A stretch of 64,000 bases of DNA from Trachythela sp. YZ-2020 (GCA_016169945.1 JADLSH010000127.1:1180501-1244500); one strand, 5' to 3'. Shown: positions 43,164 to 56,150, counted from the stretch's first letter. The notes: generated by a model not told the origin, from the letters alone. Numbers and translations: made by a program.

Positions 43164-43512
43164 ATTTACTATGGGGCTTCGGTGGCGCAGTTGTCAGAGC
43201 AAGCGCCTTTCACCTCTGAGTCAGTTGAGTTCGATTCTCGCTGAGGACATTACTCATCACACTCATGTGAAAAGAGTAAGTCGACGCTCTACCGAAAGTC
43301 GTGGGTTTTCTCCGGGCACTCCGGTTTCCTCCCACAGGGAAAGTTGACTGGGTGGGTTAGGATATACAGATTAGGAAAGTAATATCACAATTGTTGTAAA
43401 AATAGATAATGTAGGCTAAGCCATAATATAGGTAAGCGAGATACTTGATGTAATCGGTCACTGAAAAGCCCCAACGGGGAGTGAGCTGTATAATGTATGT
43501 ATGTATGTATTA
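43164..43512 (+). mobile_element. SINE-B, full-length copy
   Basis: tRNA-like head GGTGGCGCAGTTGTCAGAGC (box A) and TTGAGTTCGATTCTCGC (box B), then CACTCATGTGAAAAGAGTAA, core GGGTTTTCTCCGGGCACTCC and GGTTTCCTCCCACAGGGAA, then hairpin AAAAGCCCCAACGGGG and an ATGT tail. About 350 bp; the reference copy for this family in the window. Confidence 0.88.
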
Positions 43513-43627
43513 ACTCACTAAACGCGTCATTTGAATGCGTAATCGACACTACAAACTGGCTTATAGACACTATTAATCTCTTTTACTAGTTTACTCTCCT
43601 ACCAGTCCGAAGAAAAATATATGGACC

Positions 43628-46600
43628 ATGGCAAGAAACGACAGACGGCAAGACAAAAAAGAAAAGCCACTTTACTATCGCGTTATAACAACCATAATTT
43701 TCTTCGCTTCATTATCCATGTGTGTATATCAAACATATGAATTGATCCTACTTTACGTCAGTGATCCCATTGAAACCCAGATGAAAGTGATTATGCACGA
43801 CGCAATAAAGTTCCCAGCGGTCACCATTTGTAACCTTAATCCAGTGCGAAGATCGAGGTCAGTTTTTGAACCTATAGTTGTTGTACTGCTCAGTTCATTG
43901 GTTGACAGACAAAATTAATAGCCAAGACTTGTGTTAAGGTCTGTTCTCCTCCTGCCGTATGTCATTTCACGCAATACAGCAACAACTACACTTTTCGCCA
44001 GGTATGAGCCAATAGCCTTACTCTTGTCAGCAAGTCCAGTAAATCACATGCGTCAAGAGGTGAATCGTATCGTGTGAACCAGCCTTTAAAGTGTTACTGC
44101 GCAATGCCCCAACTCACAACTGTGGAAAGCTCACATGTCTAGTTACTATTGTCCAAATTAACGAAAGCATAGAATAGAATTCATCCGGTGTCGTTCGCGT
44201 TCAATTGGGTTCCTGGCGCGGTGCGAACGCGTTCTAAATTCATCTAAATTGTGTTCCAAACGCGTCACGATGCAGCAAAACATTGCATTAATACCAATTT
44301 ACAGAGTACGGCCATTATCTCCGAAGTCTTCTTCAGACCACCTCTATCAAAGAGTTTGGTTCAAAAACGCAAACCAAAAGTCCACAAGCTCAAGAAAGTC
44401 GGCCTATTCAGACAACTTAGTTTGGCTTAATCAGTTTGTTACGATTTACATATTATTTCTAAACGAACTACAATAACAATAATCACAAAATAGAACAATA
44501 TGCTTACAAAGATCGCGACGCCATTATAAGACTATGAATATAGTTGTGACAAGAAAATCGAAACTATGTCGAGAAGTGTTTTATCTTTTTCAGTGGCTGT
44601 CGTGTACTCCATAGAAAGTTTTATACTCATTTCTTTTATTCAGGTGGCAAAAGAAAATGAACAAAAGTAGTGATAGCCAGGCAGAAACCAGTCCATGGAC
44701 GCAAAAATCAAGTCGTAAAACAAGAAGTCTTTCATCCAACACTGAACATACCGACAGGATCAAAATTGGAAATTATTTTGAGGACATTCAAGAAAACTTA
44801 GAAACCATTGTCGAAGAGTTAGGGAAGCGAAAACGAACAAAACGTCAAGGGTTTTATTTCGGTTATACCCAAGTAAAAGAGGATATTGATGACATAAACG
44901 AAAGGTTGAATGAAATTGAGGCAATGATGAGTGGCCACATCAATTCTTCAACACAAAACATTTCAAATACGGCATTCAATTTTACAACGTTTCAACGTCC
45001 GCAAAGTATAAACGTTACAGCTATATTGGCGAATTTAACTGAGAGTCGTGAACGACAAATTGAGCTCGAGAGACGAGTAGACGATTTAGAAACAAGGCTT
45101 CGTGTTACGGAACTAACAACTGCTGAAATAGCAGAAGAAATGGCGAGAACTCGGAGTTATTTAGATCACCTGAAGGCAAACATGAGTCAGACGGTTGAAA
45201 GTCAAACTCCTAATGATACCGTAGTCAAGGTTACAGAGGATGGCGAAGAGAAACTACCGCCAAGTAAAGATTTGAAGGCATTTCAGAACTATCTTAAAGA
45301 TATTGGAGAAATAACTCGCGAAGATTTTCAGGAGTTAGGTAATCAGAAGGAGGATTTTATCGCCAGTTGTAGCTGGCAGGGAACAATCTGTGATTCCAGG
45401 TGAGAGTAATAACAGTGTAATAATATCATATTCAAGATAGCTCTATCAGTTCTAAACGTACTGTTCTACCTAGCGGTCTAGTAAGGGGCATCCTTTATTG
45501 GTCCACCTGCGGTGTTTGACAGAGGCAATCTGAAAGCATTCTTAACTTCTTCAGACAATTGCGTATTAGCGTACTGCAGGAATCCCCACCCTGGTAATTC
45601 ATTAACCACAGTCGTACGACGAACACACGGTAGTTTCCACATGCCATGATGTAAAAGTAGATTCTATACTTAATTTTTTCCCTCTCAATCGGTTTATATA
45701 AAATTTCAAGTTTAAACTTCAATTTTGCATCTCTAGTCACTTTGAAGTATTTCAAAATTTCATGTATGGAAATTGTTTCACGTTTAACACGAGCAAAATT
45801 GGTAGTCACGTGAGCGCCACTGGACCTTACAATGGTACGTATTGACAATTGACGTGTTATAAAATGGTACCATGCAGTGATAGATGTATATTTAGGTCTT
45901 ATTCTTTTAGGACTTAGTCTATCGCTATTTATTGAACAAGATGAATACATGGATCGTATAGCGTCAGCAGCCGGAGCTCGAGTTGTCGTTCACGACTTTC
46001 ATTCCAAACCTCTACCTGACGAGGAAGGATTCTCTGTCGCTCCTGGATACACTACTGCTATATCGCTTCAGAAGGTACGACACCATTTCCAAGTATAACA
46101 ACTGGCGCACTCTCATAAATCTTCTTTTAAATTTCTTTCACATTTACAGTGGACAACTGAAACAGTGAAACCAATATGTGACCCTAATATAGAGACGTCT
46201 GTGCAAAATGGAGAGAAATATCTGTATTCACAAAAGGTAATAGACTATTGATAGTGTCATCACCATCATCATCAGCATTACTTCCACCATATTATCACCA
46301 TTATCACCACCATCATCATAATCATCGTCATCACCATCGTCATCATACAATCACCATCATCACCATGGTCGTTACAAACATCACCATCATCACCATCACC
46401 ATCATCACCATCATCATCACCATCACCATCACCATAATCAATACCAGCACCACTACCATCTTCACCGCCAATGTTATCACCCTTATCATCACCAACATCA
46501 AAATCACCATCAACTTTACCATCGTGCATGACCTTGACAAAACCGATGTCGACTACGCGCAAAACTTTTATTTCACACTGCCATTATAGGGCTGTCTTAA

Positions 46601-48069
46601 GACATGTCTTTCGGACGAAATTATTCGTCAATGTCACTGCGCTGGAACTCAGTTTCTTCTGGACATGAGAACTTGTTCAGTTGATAATAAAAATGAAGGT
46701 AAGTACATACAACTACTTGTTGTTGTTTTTTTGTAAAACGCCACGTCTATATGTTCTTCTTCATCGCTATTTTTCCAGTGGACTGTGTTGAAAGACTCGA
46801 AAGTTTGGCCCGAAAGAACAAGTTACCATGTTACTGCCCCTTGCTATGCAGGTAATCGAGTGTTTTGTTTTACAAACTACCATAAACTGTAGGTTTTAAT
46901 CTTAATTTAAAATACATTAAACCGGTATGACTCTCTACGAATTGAACAATCGAATCAAATTGAAAAGAAGAAAACCCAAAGCAATATTTATTTTCAATTT
47001 CTTTCATTTCAGAACGACAGCGTACAATCCAATTATTTCTTCAGCAATTTGGCCAGCCGAAAAATACCTAGTAAGCTTACCTTTTAAAGTCTACTTCAGC
47101 ATGGTTGACTCACAACTATATACGAACAATTGAACGATAGAAAAATTAAATATGTCATCTTTATTCCTTAGCCATCGTTGTTGGAAGAACTTGTACGAGT
47201 TCGACATAAAGTTCTTGATCTATTTGAAAACATCACAGATTTTAGCCAATACTTTAGGTAACTGAACCAGGCTGTCATTAATGCCTGTCCTATGTGATTA
47301 AAGCTATATTGTTCGTTTCTTCTTCCTCCAAATTTTCCGAATATACCATTTTAGGAAAAACTTTTTGCGGATAAATATATTCTTCCAAGAGCTTAAAGAA
47401 CAGGAGATATTACAGCGTCATTCGTACAGGGTGAGTCATATTCTTTTACTTGTATTTTCTTAATCTTCAACCACTTTCCCGGAGTTACCATTAACCCATA
47501 TTCCCGTCACGGCGTCACCATCATACTACCATACAGTATCACATTCACCACCATGAACATCACCACCATTACCATCATACACGCTAATACCGATTCTGAG
47601 AACGCAAAATCGTCTCATGGGGGATGTCGTATGTAAGAAGATTGTTCCAGATTGACTCCACCAACATTAACACGGACACTTCATGGGCTTATTTCAATTT
47701 CATATCTCCTTTCTTCTATAGGTAGCGAGTTTGTTATCCGACATAGGAGGGCAGTTAGGTCTATGGGTCGGAGTCTCGGTGTTAACACTCGTGGACTTCA
47801 CTGAGAATGTTTCAATGTTCGTCATGACGTTATATCGTCGTATTAGAGCAAAACTCGTGACAAAAACTCGACGTCTTTCAACGGCTGGTGTACTGGTTCG
47901 ACCATCTCTCGACGCCCCTTGTGCAATTGATACAAAAGGCAGCTGTATTTTAAGTCCTAATGGTTCTGCATTACGTCATAATCCCGCTGGCCTAGCTACC
48001 ACGGCTGGTGGAATAAGTACTAAGGTTCCGCACGTGCATTTTGAAGAGCCGTATAGTGATAACAAATGA
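43628..48069 (+). CDS. DEG/ENaC/ASIC-type cation channel, complete, 11 exons
   Basis: Trimeric amiloride-type sodium channel family at the plasma membrane. Exons 43628-43857, 44644-45399, 45737-45834, 45911-46074, 46150-46236, 46590-46698, 46779-46851, 47013-47070, 47172-47257, 47355-47430 and 47722-48069 join in phase to 2085 bp, 694 aa. In order: TM1 (~18-45), FPAVTICNLNPVR, a long insertion, SCSWQGTICDS, YGNCFTFNTS, GLSLSLFIEQDEYM, VVVHDF, VAPGYTTAISL, the Cys-rich CLKTC to CHCAG, CYCPLLC, and TM2 with LLSDIGGQLGLWVGVSVLT, where GVS is the selectivity-filter triplet. Exon 2 adds about 230 residues after TM1 with a furin-like RKRTKR (~139-144) and coiled-coil heptads (~200-255). The cytoplasmic N-terminus is very short. 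AATAAA follows near 48216. Ligand unknown; cnidarian relatives include the peptide-gated HyNaCs. Confidence 0.95.
43942..44075. repeat. Inverted-repeat MITE in channel intron 1
   Basis: TTCTCCTCCTGCCGTATGTC at the left and AAATCACATGCGTCAAGAGG at the right, with CTTTTCGCCAGGTATGAGCC in the loop. Same family as 32161-32286 but inverted. Confidence 0.75.
45420..45600 (-). mobile_element. SINE-A copy in channel intron 2
   Basis: The plus strand shows AGATAGCTCTATCAGTTCTA, CCTAGCGGTCTAGTAAGGGG, CCACCTGCGGTGTTTGACAG and GCGTACTGCAGGAAT, the reversed tail and body of SINE-A with an internal deletion. Confidence 0.7.
46255..46475. repeat. ATC/CAC trinucleotide microsatellite
   Basis: CACCATCATCACCATCACC-type repeats within channel intron 5. 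His/Thr/Ile-rich and Asp/Gly-rich ORFs here are repeat translations. A shorter related patch is at 47510-47590. Confidence 0.95.
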
Positions 48070-48323
48070 TGAAGTATAGTTATTTATTGTTTAATGAATA
48101 GTCGTATTGAATACATGTAAATTCAATAAGAAAAACACACTTTTTATTATTTAATTTATCATGCGTGCAAACTAAAATGCATTAGTTTAACCTTTTGTAA
48201 TGGTATCTGTTTTCCAATAAATCGTAACAGATATAATCGGTGTTGGAAAGGAGAAATAACTTCTCAAACAAACCAGTATGAGAAATTAAATGCCAAATTA
48301 ACTTATGGTCACCGCGTGTTATA

Positions 48324-48507
48324 ATGCACCAAATCTACGACGCGGACGCGACTAAAAACTGCCGCTATTCTCACAGTTTCACTTCACGGGTAAAAATTAT
48401 GGATTGTTGTTGGTAACGAGTCAGAGACACGAGAAAACAAAGTAAAACTGATTTCCGATTATTAGCGACTGTTTTTTAGTCGCGTCCGCGTCGTAGATTT
48501 GGTGCAT
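48324..48507. repeat. Palindromic MITE with 35-bp terminal inverted repeats
   Basis: ATGCACCAAATCTACGACGC plus GGACGCGACTAAAAA is matched exactly by its inverse at the other end, across about 115 bp. ATAA-like bases flank the left end and CTTAA the right, so no clear target duplication is seen. Located 260 bp downstream of the channel stop codon. Confidence 0.9.
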
Positions 48508-49650
48508 CTTAAGCTCCCTAATGATACGGTGCTGACGTCCTTCATGTTTTGCTCACGAATTAGTATAAACGATGACGAAAGCAGGACTGTGTCAAGCCAC
48601 TAAAGCTTCCGTGGCTAAACTCTAATCTTTATCCAAACAAAACTTTTAAGCTTATCCTAATTTTAGCCTCACCCATAATCTTGGGTAAACATAAACATAG
48701 GAACCTAAAACGAGCACGTTTTGTGATTGGCTTCCTAAAACAAACGGATCTTGAACGTGTGCGGTGCCAGGGTAGGTAGCGTCTATACAATAAGCTTCGG
48801 GTCTTAAAACAGCCTGGTTAATCAGTTTAACCAGATCGATGCAATAGGATAAAATTCGAACCAGATATTCACCTAGCAAGTAGCAAGGCTAGCATAGTCT
48901 GGTTAACTAAAACCAGGAAGTCTTGCACGGTTATACTTGTTCAAAGATAAATAATTTACCGCCAAAAAGCGTTATTTTTAAATGTGGTGCTCCAGTGTAG
49001 GAAGTATTCAGAATAACACTAAGAATACAGTATTCTTAGTGTTATTTTAGTTTAACCAGGATATCAGTAATTCAACCGCAGTGTTTTTAGAACGAAGGTT
49101 CTGACGACCATGTGTCTCGAATCATCATCCAATCCCTAATCCAAACACTTCTCCTACCATTATCCGAAATCATTAGCATACTATAATAAGAAATGTGACT
49201 GCGGATTTGGCAATGAAATGTTCGGTACGTCACAGAGGAACCTTGGCATTCTAGACATTGTAGACACTTTCGAGGACGCGGAATTTACATAAACAATCGA
49301 TTTTTAAGAATCGGAAATAATACTTAACCAATTGGCTTGAGTGCACACGAACATACGAAACAAAAGCCAGCGCAATTACGTCATGTATCTGTTTGTTACC
49401 TGTAAAGATCTCAGTTCCGGCTTGTAAATAGTCAGGTTTGACAATTACTTTGATGGTAGAGTCGAAATATCACTTTGAAATTTTGCGTCTTTTTTCAACA
49501 ACTCATATCTTGGGTTTACAAGATGATTCTATTCGAAGTATATTTTTCTTATCTTTCTTATAGTTTGAAATCAAGGCGTATTTCTGTTTCTAATGTTAGT
49601 CCGCACTTTCAACATTTGTTTTATCATTCATGTATATCCAAGCAACGACT
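48508..49650. other. Intergenic, with one perfect palindrome
   Basis: An exact 17-bp inverted repeat, AATAACACTAAGAATAC, lies at 49012-49028 and 49030-49046 around a single base. Sequence near 48752-48800 (GTGCGGTGCCAGGGTAGGTA) recalls the ends of the foldback family at 29697 and 37201. No gene recognised. Confidence 0.6.
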
Positions 49651-50085
49651 TTATTTATACTGGATAGCTCTATCAGTTCTAAATTGTTCCCCCTAGAGGT
49701 CCAGTAAAGGCCACCCTTAATTATCCATTGTTACTACAGGAGGAACGGTTTAATTATACTGGATGGCTCTAAACAGTTCTAAACTGTTCTTCCTAGAGGC
49801 CCGGTAAGAGCCATCCCTTATTGATCCAGTGTTACTACATGAGGAGGAAAGTTCAATTATACTGGATGGTTCTAAACAGTTCTAAACTGTTCTTCCTAGA
49901 GGCCCGGTAAGAGCCATTCCCGCTTATTGATCCAGTGTTACTACAGGAGAAACCGGAGTACCCGGAGAAAACTGCGATGTTGGTAGAGACAAACTGGAAG
50001 ATATTTTCTCACATTAGACTGAGGTAAAGTTATAAAGAGATGAAAGGTACATGCACTAACCGCGGTGCGACCAACACCTTTTAAT
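49650..50085 (-). mobile_element. SINE-A with a partly tandem tail
   Basis: The plus strand holds three tail units (TATACTGGATAGCTCTATCA, TATACTGGATGGCTCTAAAC, TATACTGGATGGTTCTAAAC) about 100 bp apart, then GGAGAAACCGGAGTACCCGG and the reversed body to 50085. This is an intermediate stage between a single SINE and the longer arrays. Confidence 0.82.
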
Positions 50086-50587
50086 TAATGCTGGAGGTAA
50101 TTGCCTTGATTAAAAGTTTTCGAGAAAAATCACTAACTACCAATTTTCAGATTAATGCAAGTGAAGCTTAAAAATAAAAGTTCAGTGCTTAAATGCATTT
50201 GCGTGACGACTGAACTCGTATTGCGTGTTGTGAAATAAACTGGTAAAAATCTTTTCTCGCTTTACCAAACACGTTCGAGCGAAAAATCGCTAGTAGGTTT
50301 GCGTGGCACGCGAGCTTTGTCACGGAATCACATGAGATAGATGGCATATGTTTTTGCGCACGTAATGTTTTTTGACGCACGTAATGTTTAATATTTTATC
50401 AAATATTTTCAACAAACCAATTTACAGTGGAAAAGTGCGTGGATATCAGAAATTATTTTGAAATAACTTTCAGTTATATTTTAGCATTTCAAAACATCAT
50501 CAGAGCACTTGGGACAGAAATAATATGCCACTTGATGCAGACAGGCTAATGTTCTAGCGAACATATATGCCGAACTTGCGGCTCAGC

Positions 50588-50760
50588 AACTGGACTCTGT
50601 AGCTCAGTTGGTTAGAGCGCTGCACCAGAATCGCAAGGCCGCAGGTTCAATTCCTGCCAGAGGACCTAAGTTGCATTTTTCGCAACTGCTCCTGGCTATA
50701 GGTCTAAAAAAATGTATATAAATTTTCGTCCGAGTATCCCATCTATATACTAACACCTTC
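50588..50760 (+). mobile_element. SINE-D, full copy
   Basis: ACTCTGTAGCTCAGTTGGTT, AGAGCGCTGCACCAGAATCG, CAGGTTCAATTCCTGCCAGA, GTTGCATTTTTCGCAACTGC and CTATAGGTCTAAAAAAATGT, ending near ACCTTCTAC. The tRNA-like head has intact A and B boxes. Confidence 0.85.
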
Positions 50761-53058
50761 TACTAATGTTCTAGCGTCTGTACCACATCTGTAAGCAGTC
50801 TGGTGACACTTCGACGATTAGTGTTTTTCATACCTAGCAATCAGTACAACTCTTCATATTAAATGATGGGGAAATCCTGCCCTTAGGGCTTAGGCTATAA
50901 CACTGTTTCATAGAGAAGGCCATTAAAGGAAATAGATGAAAACAATAGACATTTCTAGTCCTTTTAGGTTTATAACAAATAGTGATCAATATACTTGACA
51001 TTTCTGTGAAAACCGACCATGATTAGATTTCAACTGTTGATCATCTTTTGCGAGACATTGATTACTTACTGACTACTGAAACCAGACAATTATAAGACAT
51101 ATTTTAGGCTGCATCAAGCAAACATGCAAACAAAACTTTATCGATGGATTTCATTAATCTTTAGTGACAGATGGTGGTCAACTTCAGTAATATCGGACAC
51201 TTAAAAGAGCAAGAAAATTGAACAACAACTTAGAATTCAGTTATTTGTTTCCAAATACAAGACTACTTATAATGAAAGACATAGGCGTATTGGCGCAACT
51301 TCGTTTGGGGGGCAACACAATCGTACGCCTATGATGAAAGACTGTAACATTATTTTTCTGATAACTGCCGATTCACCACCATCTGCTACACGATACACGC
51401 TTATAGGAATGAACATATCAGTTGAATGATTTCATAAACCCTCACCGAGATACTGACAACACAGTTCTATCTGTTCTTCGATAAATCATTAACGGAAAAT
51501 GAAGGTGAGGCAGTTATCAGAGAAATAATGTCCGACGGACAGACGGATGACAAAACGACATAACTCAAAACCAAGATGTTGTTTTGTGGTCGGTTTTAGG
51601 TGGCTTTGAATGTTGATAAACTCAGGAAACTTTTCCCAACCCAATCCTAAATTCCTAATCAGCTATCGTGCCCGTTGCACGCACCCTTTTCACACTTTCA
51701 GATAACTCAAGATGTCTAGTTACCACTGTTATGATAATGTAAGCATAGAATGGAACAAAGGTAACACAGCATTCAAATGTAAAGGAATTGGATGGCAACG
51801 GGAATAATTAGAATAAACATATGTTAGCTGATCTGGTCTATGCTCTATTTAAACAAAAAATTGGTTCAAGCTTAATGACAGATAGATAAAGATTCTATTT
51901 AAAGAGCCGGTATAACACTAAACAGCAAAATGGCTGATAAATTTGTGGCCCTCAAAAAACACAATAATTTACGTGAATTACTTATAACAATGGACAAATA
52001 GGAAATAGGTATAACATAAGTATAGTCGGCATAAAATTAAGCTTTCGAATCAAGGAACATACACTTTGGCTGTGAACGTAATTGCTTACGTCTGTAGTGA
52101 TTAACTCCAGTTTTGGCTACGACCAAAAATGGCATTTATAAAAAAAAAGGAACATTTCGTCTGAACATCGCAGGTTTTCAACACCCGGAAATAAGCGCAC
52201 GACGTGTACGGATTGCGCGAAACCGATATATCCGCACCATGTTATTAAGGAAGTTCGCGCGCTAAATTTTGGCGCATAATTTGGCAATGATGTTCTCACT
52301 TTCGATGCGAAACTAATGACTTCAACTGTCTGAAGTGCAGGCGAAATTGAATGTTTAATAGAGTCAGAAATGTCATAGGCTATCGCGCGAGAGATCGTGG
52401 TAACAGTTCTACCATCTGCTGGGTTTTGAGAGATATAGCGTAACTATATATTGCACGAGGTTAAACATAAGTCAAACTTGACGGAAAATATGCTACTTTT
52501 GACGTGCGCTCGCCCAGGCGGATATTTCGTTGCGTGTACCTTTGCTCAAGACCGGAAAGTTACCACTGCGCCAAAACTTGGCACGAACGAAACCCAACTC
52601 AGTTTCGCATATAACTTTTATTACTTTATGATGAGTTTAACTTAACTTGCCTTGAGGCAATCCTTTTAGCAGAAGCGAAATCGATATATTTGGGTACTCG
52701 CAGTTTGAAGTTTTGGTTGCCACTTGCGCAAACAACGCAAAGTGGAGTAGCAGAAAATCTGCGCGCGGTAGGTGGTATTAGCATTAAGTGCGTGAACACT
52801 ATAGATATCACACAACACCGCCGGGCTGCTCAATAGCGAGCTTTTTAGAACGACGGGAGTGGCGGTTAATAGGATCAAACTTCGTCCAGGATATGAAGAG
52901 AATGCTCGACGTCCGAAAGTCTACTCCAATTACAGAGATATAAATGGCTGCAACGCAATAAATTCCAAACAGCGTATCGACAAACCCCTAATGCGTTGCT
53001 CGCGTGCTTCATACAGGATTGAAGCTTATCGATAGCACAGTTGTCTGACAGACGCAGC
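50761..53058. other. Intergenic region upstream of the protease gene
   Basis: No gene, tRNA, tandem array or SINE that I can support. The ORFs on both strands are short and lack splice context. Contains the presumed promoter of the downstream gene. Confidence 0.5.
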
Positions 53059-54042
53059 ATGTTCTCTCTTTGCCTCCGTTTATCCTTTCTCGTATTCGCG
53101 CTCTATGCGGGCAAACCTCGATCATTACCGATGGAAATTTTCAAGTCTTATAGAAATCTTATTGGTATGTATATTTTATTATTTGTGACTTGTACATTAT
53201 ACACAGTACAATTTTGAGGTGGGTTTCACTAACAAATATCGTGCTGTTAAACCGGTAGTTATTACAGTGACTAGATAATGTAAATTCTTTTCATTATATG
53301 CCTTTGGTGGTAAATATATAGAATAATGAGATGTAGTTTAATTTGTCTGCTCTTATAAGTGTCAACACTTCTAAAGTTGACTACCATCTGCTGCCCTGTA
53401 ACGCTTTATACTGAAACCCATCAATATTTTGCTAACCAATGACTACAACCGCCGCCTGGTTTGGCCTTTACTCTTTCACCTTATCTCAAAGTTCCACTAA
53501 GGTCGATTTATATATATTGTCTAGCAAGTTTCTATTATAATGGACGGATAGGTTCAGTTTGATAGCCAACAAACGTAAATCCCCTAACATTACAATAGTA
53601 TGCTGAATAGGCCTAGAGTTTACCATTAGGTTAATATGTATATCAAATTTTCAGATGTATATCTGCATAACTGTAAACCATTTGATAAATCCTTTCGTCC
53701 TATGGTCTTAGAAATCTAAAGAAACACCTTCAAATATTCAGCTCTTTAGTTCCACTTCTGGCGAGTGTAGTATTACTAATTCCAGTAATCTTTCTCTATT
53801 TAGACACAAGTTCCTCAGGAGTTGAAAGTTATGAATTTGTGTTGTTACAAAATGACTTCTCAAATGCGTCAGATATCTTGGTACGAATATTTGATGAAGA
53901 TTTTACTCTGAAATTCAAAAGATTAAAGAATGATTCCATTGGCTCGCTCTTGGAGAATGCGGATGTAGGGAATATGGAATGCTATTGGTCGTGGGAAACA
54001 CCCAATGTTACCGCAGTTTTAAATAATTGCAACAATGAAATG
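53059..54042 (+). CDS. ADAMTS-type protease, signal peptide and prodomain exons
   Basis: Exon 1 (53059-53164) starts with ATG and a hydrophobic leader (SLCLRLSFLVFALYAG), a clear secretion signal. Exon 2 (53804-54042) joins in phase and encodes SYEFVLLQNDF, DFTLKFKRL and then CYWSWETPNVTAVLNNC, whose spacing resembles the reprolysin prodomain (the C-x-Y/W-x-G region followed by ALSTC). The exon ends in phase 0 at a GTAAAT donor. The catalytic exons lie 7 kb downstream on the same strand. Assignment to the same gene is an inference, and a separate truncated gene is possible. Confidence 0.65.
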
Positions 54043-55689
54043 GTAAATGTGCAGTTAGTATTAACTCAATTTGGTAGGACCCAGCTCACAATGGGTAAAG
54101 GTTTGTGTTATGACACAAACCTCTACCTTTACCTTTACATAGGATCTTGCAATTTTGGATAGAATGTTATTGACAAATAGCGGTGTTTTGTTTTCAAATA
54201 GCAAAGTATTAAGGTGGGTCTACTCGATAGGATTAGTCACGCATGATTATATTCACTTGGCGTATGTGATACGAAGGAGCATGCCGAACATATAGTTTAT
54301 AGGCATAAACAGATGAGTAAGAATTGATGCCTTAGGACTCATTATCATACGCTAGAATGCCAATCGTATTTTTTCATTATTTGCGTCAGCAGTCGTGTAA
54401 CTCGTGTTCATATAAAATCTTGCTTACTAGCTGAAGAACCGTCAGTAACAAGATGTCTGTTTTGAAATTCAACACCGCGATCTTATCAACTTGTCATTAT
54501 TCCCAATCTGCCAATCACTGCCAAGTCTACAAGGCGAAATTAATTTCTAAAAGGTCAAACAATGAAATTGCTTTAGGGGAGACCAATACAGCTTCCGTTG
54601 CAAAATAAGGGGGTACTAGTAACTTTAGATACAGAATATATATAGCTTCCTATATGACTTTATCTTTTATAACCATCTCTCGAGGTCAGGATTGTAATTA
54701 GCTATCGAAGAAATGCTTGCATAGATAGCTCTTCTCCTAATCATACAATAACATCGGCATTTATAACTTGAGCAGGAACAGGTTAAAGTATTGAGAGGGA
54801 AAAGAATACTATTCATAAGCAATCAGTGCGTGATAAATGCTAATCGTATTAGGACATCCTATCGCGTTAAATACCGTGCGCATTTGTCGCGCGCAACGAT
54901 TTTCAGATCAAATCTTCGCCCCTCAAATAAATGCGGAAATTTACTTTGGCTAAACAAACACGATGAGGACAGTGGTATATTCTTTTTATAATCACCTGCG
55001 AAGTTAGTAGAAGTGCACGCGTATTATTTTAGAAAACGAAATTAGCATAACGCACTTTGCATAATTCGCGCGCAAACTGCACGCACTGAGCATAAACAAT
55101 CTGCTCCAAATTAGACACATCATTAGCATACATGCCGACCACTGTTTTCGGAATGTGTGAACCTCATGTTCGACTTGTCACGCCGTTTTTAATACGCTTT
55201 CGCGAACGATATGTATACGAATAGCTGTAATTACAAATCACCTTGTCAGCGCGGTAATATCACTAACGTTGTAGACGTACATGTGCTAATATTTTTCAAC
55301 ATCTATTTGAAATTTCTGGACAATACATCGTTGTTGTAGTGTATTTAAAACGAGACACCTTTGGACCTTTTCTACTCCCCCCAAACTGTGCAAGAAAGCC
55401 TCCTGGTATTTCAGTAATTCTTTAATGAAGCAACATCCGTATATAAACAACTTTCTTAGCTGGTGTCAGGCGAGTATGTGTCGCGGCAGTTTGATTGTTT
55501 TTCGCATGTGATTGTTAAATTTCTCACCTCTTGCTTATAAGTTAGCCGCAAAACATCTGTGCTTGGGGCGTCGCATGGTATGCATAATGTAATGTTTCGC
55601 TGATCTTATGATGACCATATATTGCACGACTTTACCGAAGTGGTAAGAGTGCGAACGGGCATCAAATCTATGCGAGGCAAGCACTCTTC

Positions 55690-56150
55690 CGTTTCACAGT
55701 GGTCAGTGCATGTGCCTTTCACCCGTGCGACTGGAGTTCGATTCATACAATATGCAGTTGTCTGGTTCTAATTTCACGTCAGTCTTTAATATATGAGAGG
55801 AGTGCTTCCAGTTCAACTCTGCCAAAAACCGCAGGTTTTCTCCGAAGTTGGCCCTTAGGCTCCGCTCGCAGGGAACCGGATGAATCCAGAACCGTACTTA
55901 AATTTGTACAATTTGTTCAAAAGCGACGCATGAAACCAGACGAATTTGGGAACAGCTAACCGCACGAATTCCCGTGTGAACAAATCGAACCGGACGAATT
56001 TGTGCACAGTTCAAATTTCGCCAGGTATCATGTGTGTGAGGTCTTACTGAACCTCTAGGGCGAACAGTTTAGAATTGATAGAGCTATCCAGTATAAATAA
56101 AGTTAGTTTAGTTTAGGTTTCCTCGTGTAGTAACACTGGATCAATATGGG
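55690..56150 (+). mobile_element. SINE-A copy interrupted by another repeat
   Basis: Head and body at 55690-55850 (GTGGTCAGTGCATGTGCCTT, GTTCGATTCATACAATATGC, CCGCAGGTTTTCTCCGAAG), then a different ~190-bp sequence rich in GGACGAATTT, then the SINE-A tail at 56040-56150. Confidence 0.7.

Noticed and set aside
45495..45950. 151-aa minus-strand ORF
   Set aside because: Antisense to channel exons 3-4 and a SINE-A copy.
46248..46589. His/Thr-rich and Asp/Gly-rich ORFs
   Set aside because: Trinucleotide microsatellite in an intron of the channel gene.
50588..50665. Functional tRNA gene
   Set aside because: A and B boxes are present, but acceptor pairing is absent and the sequence continues into a SINE body shared by other copies.
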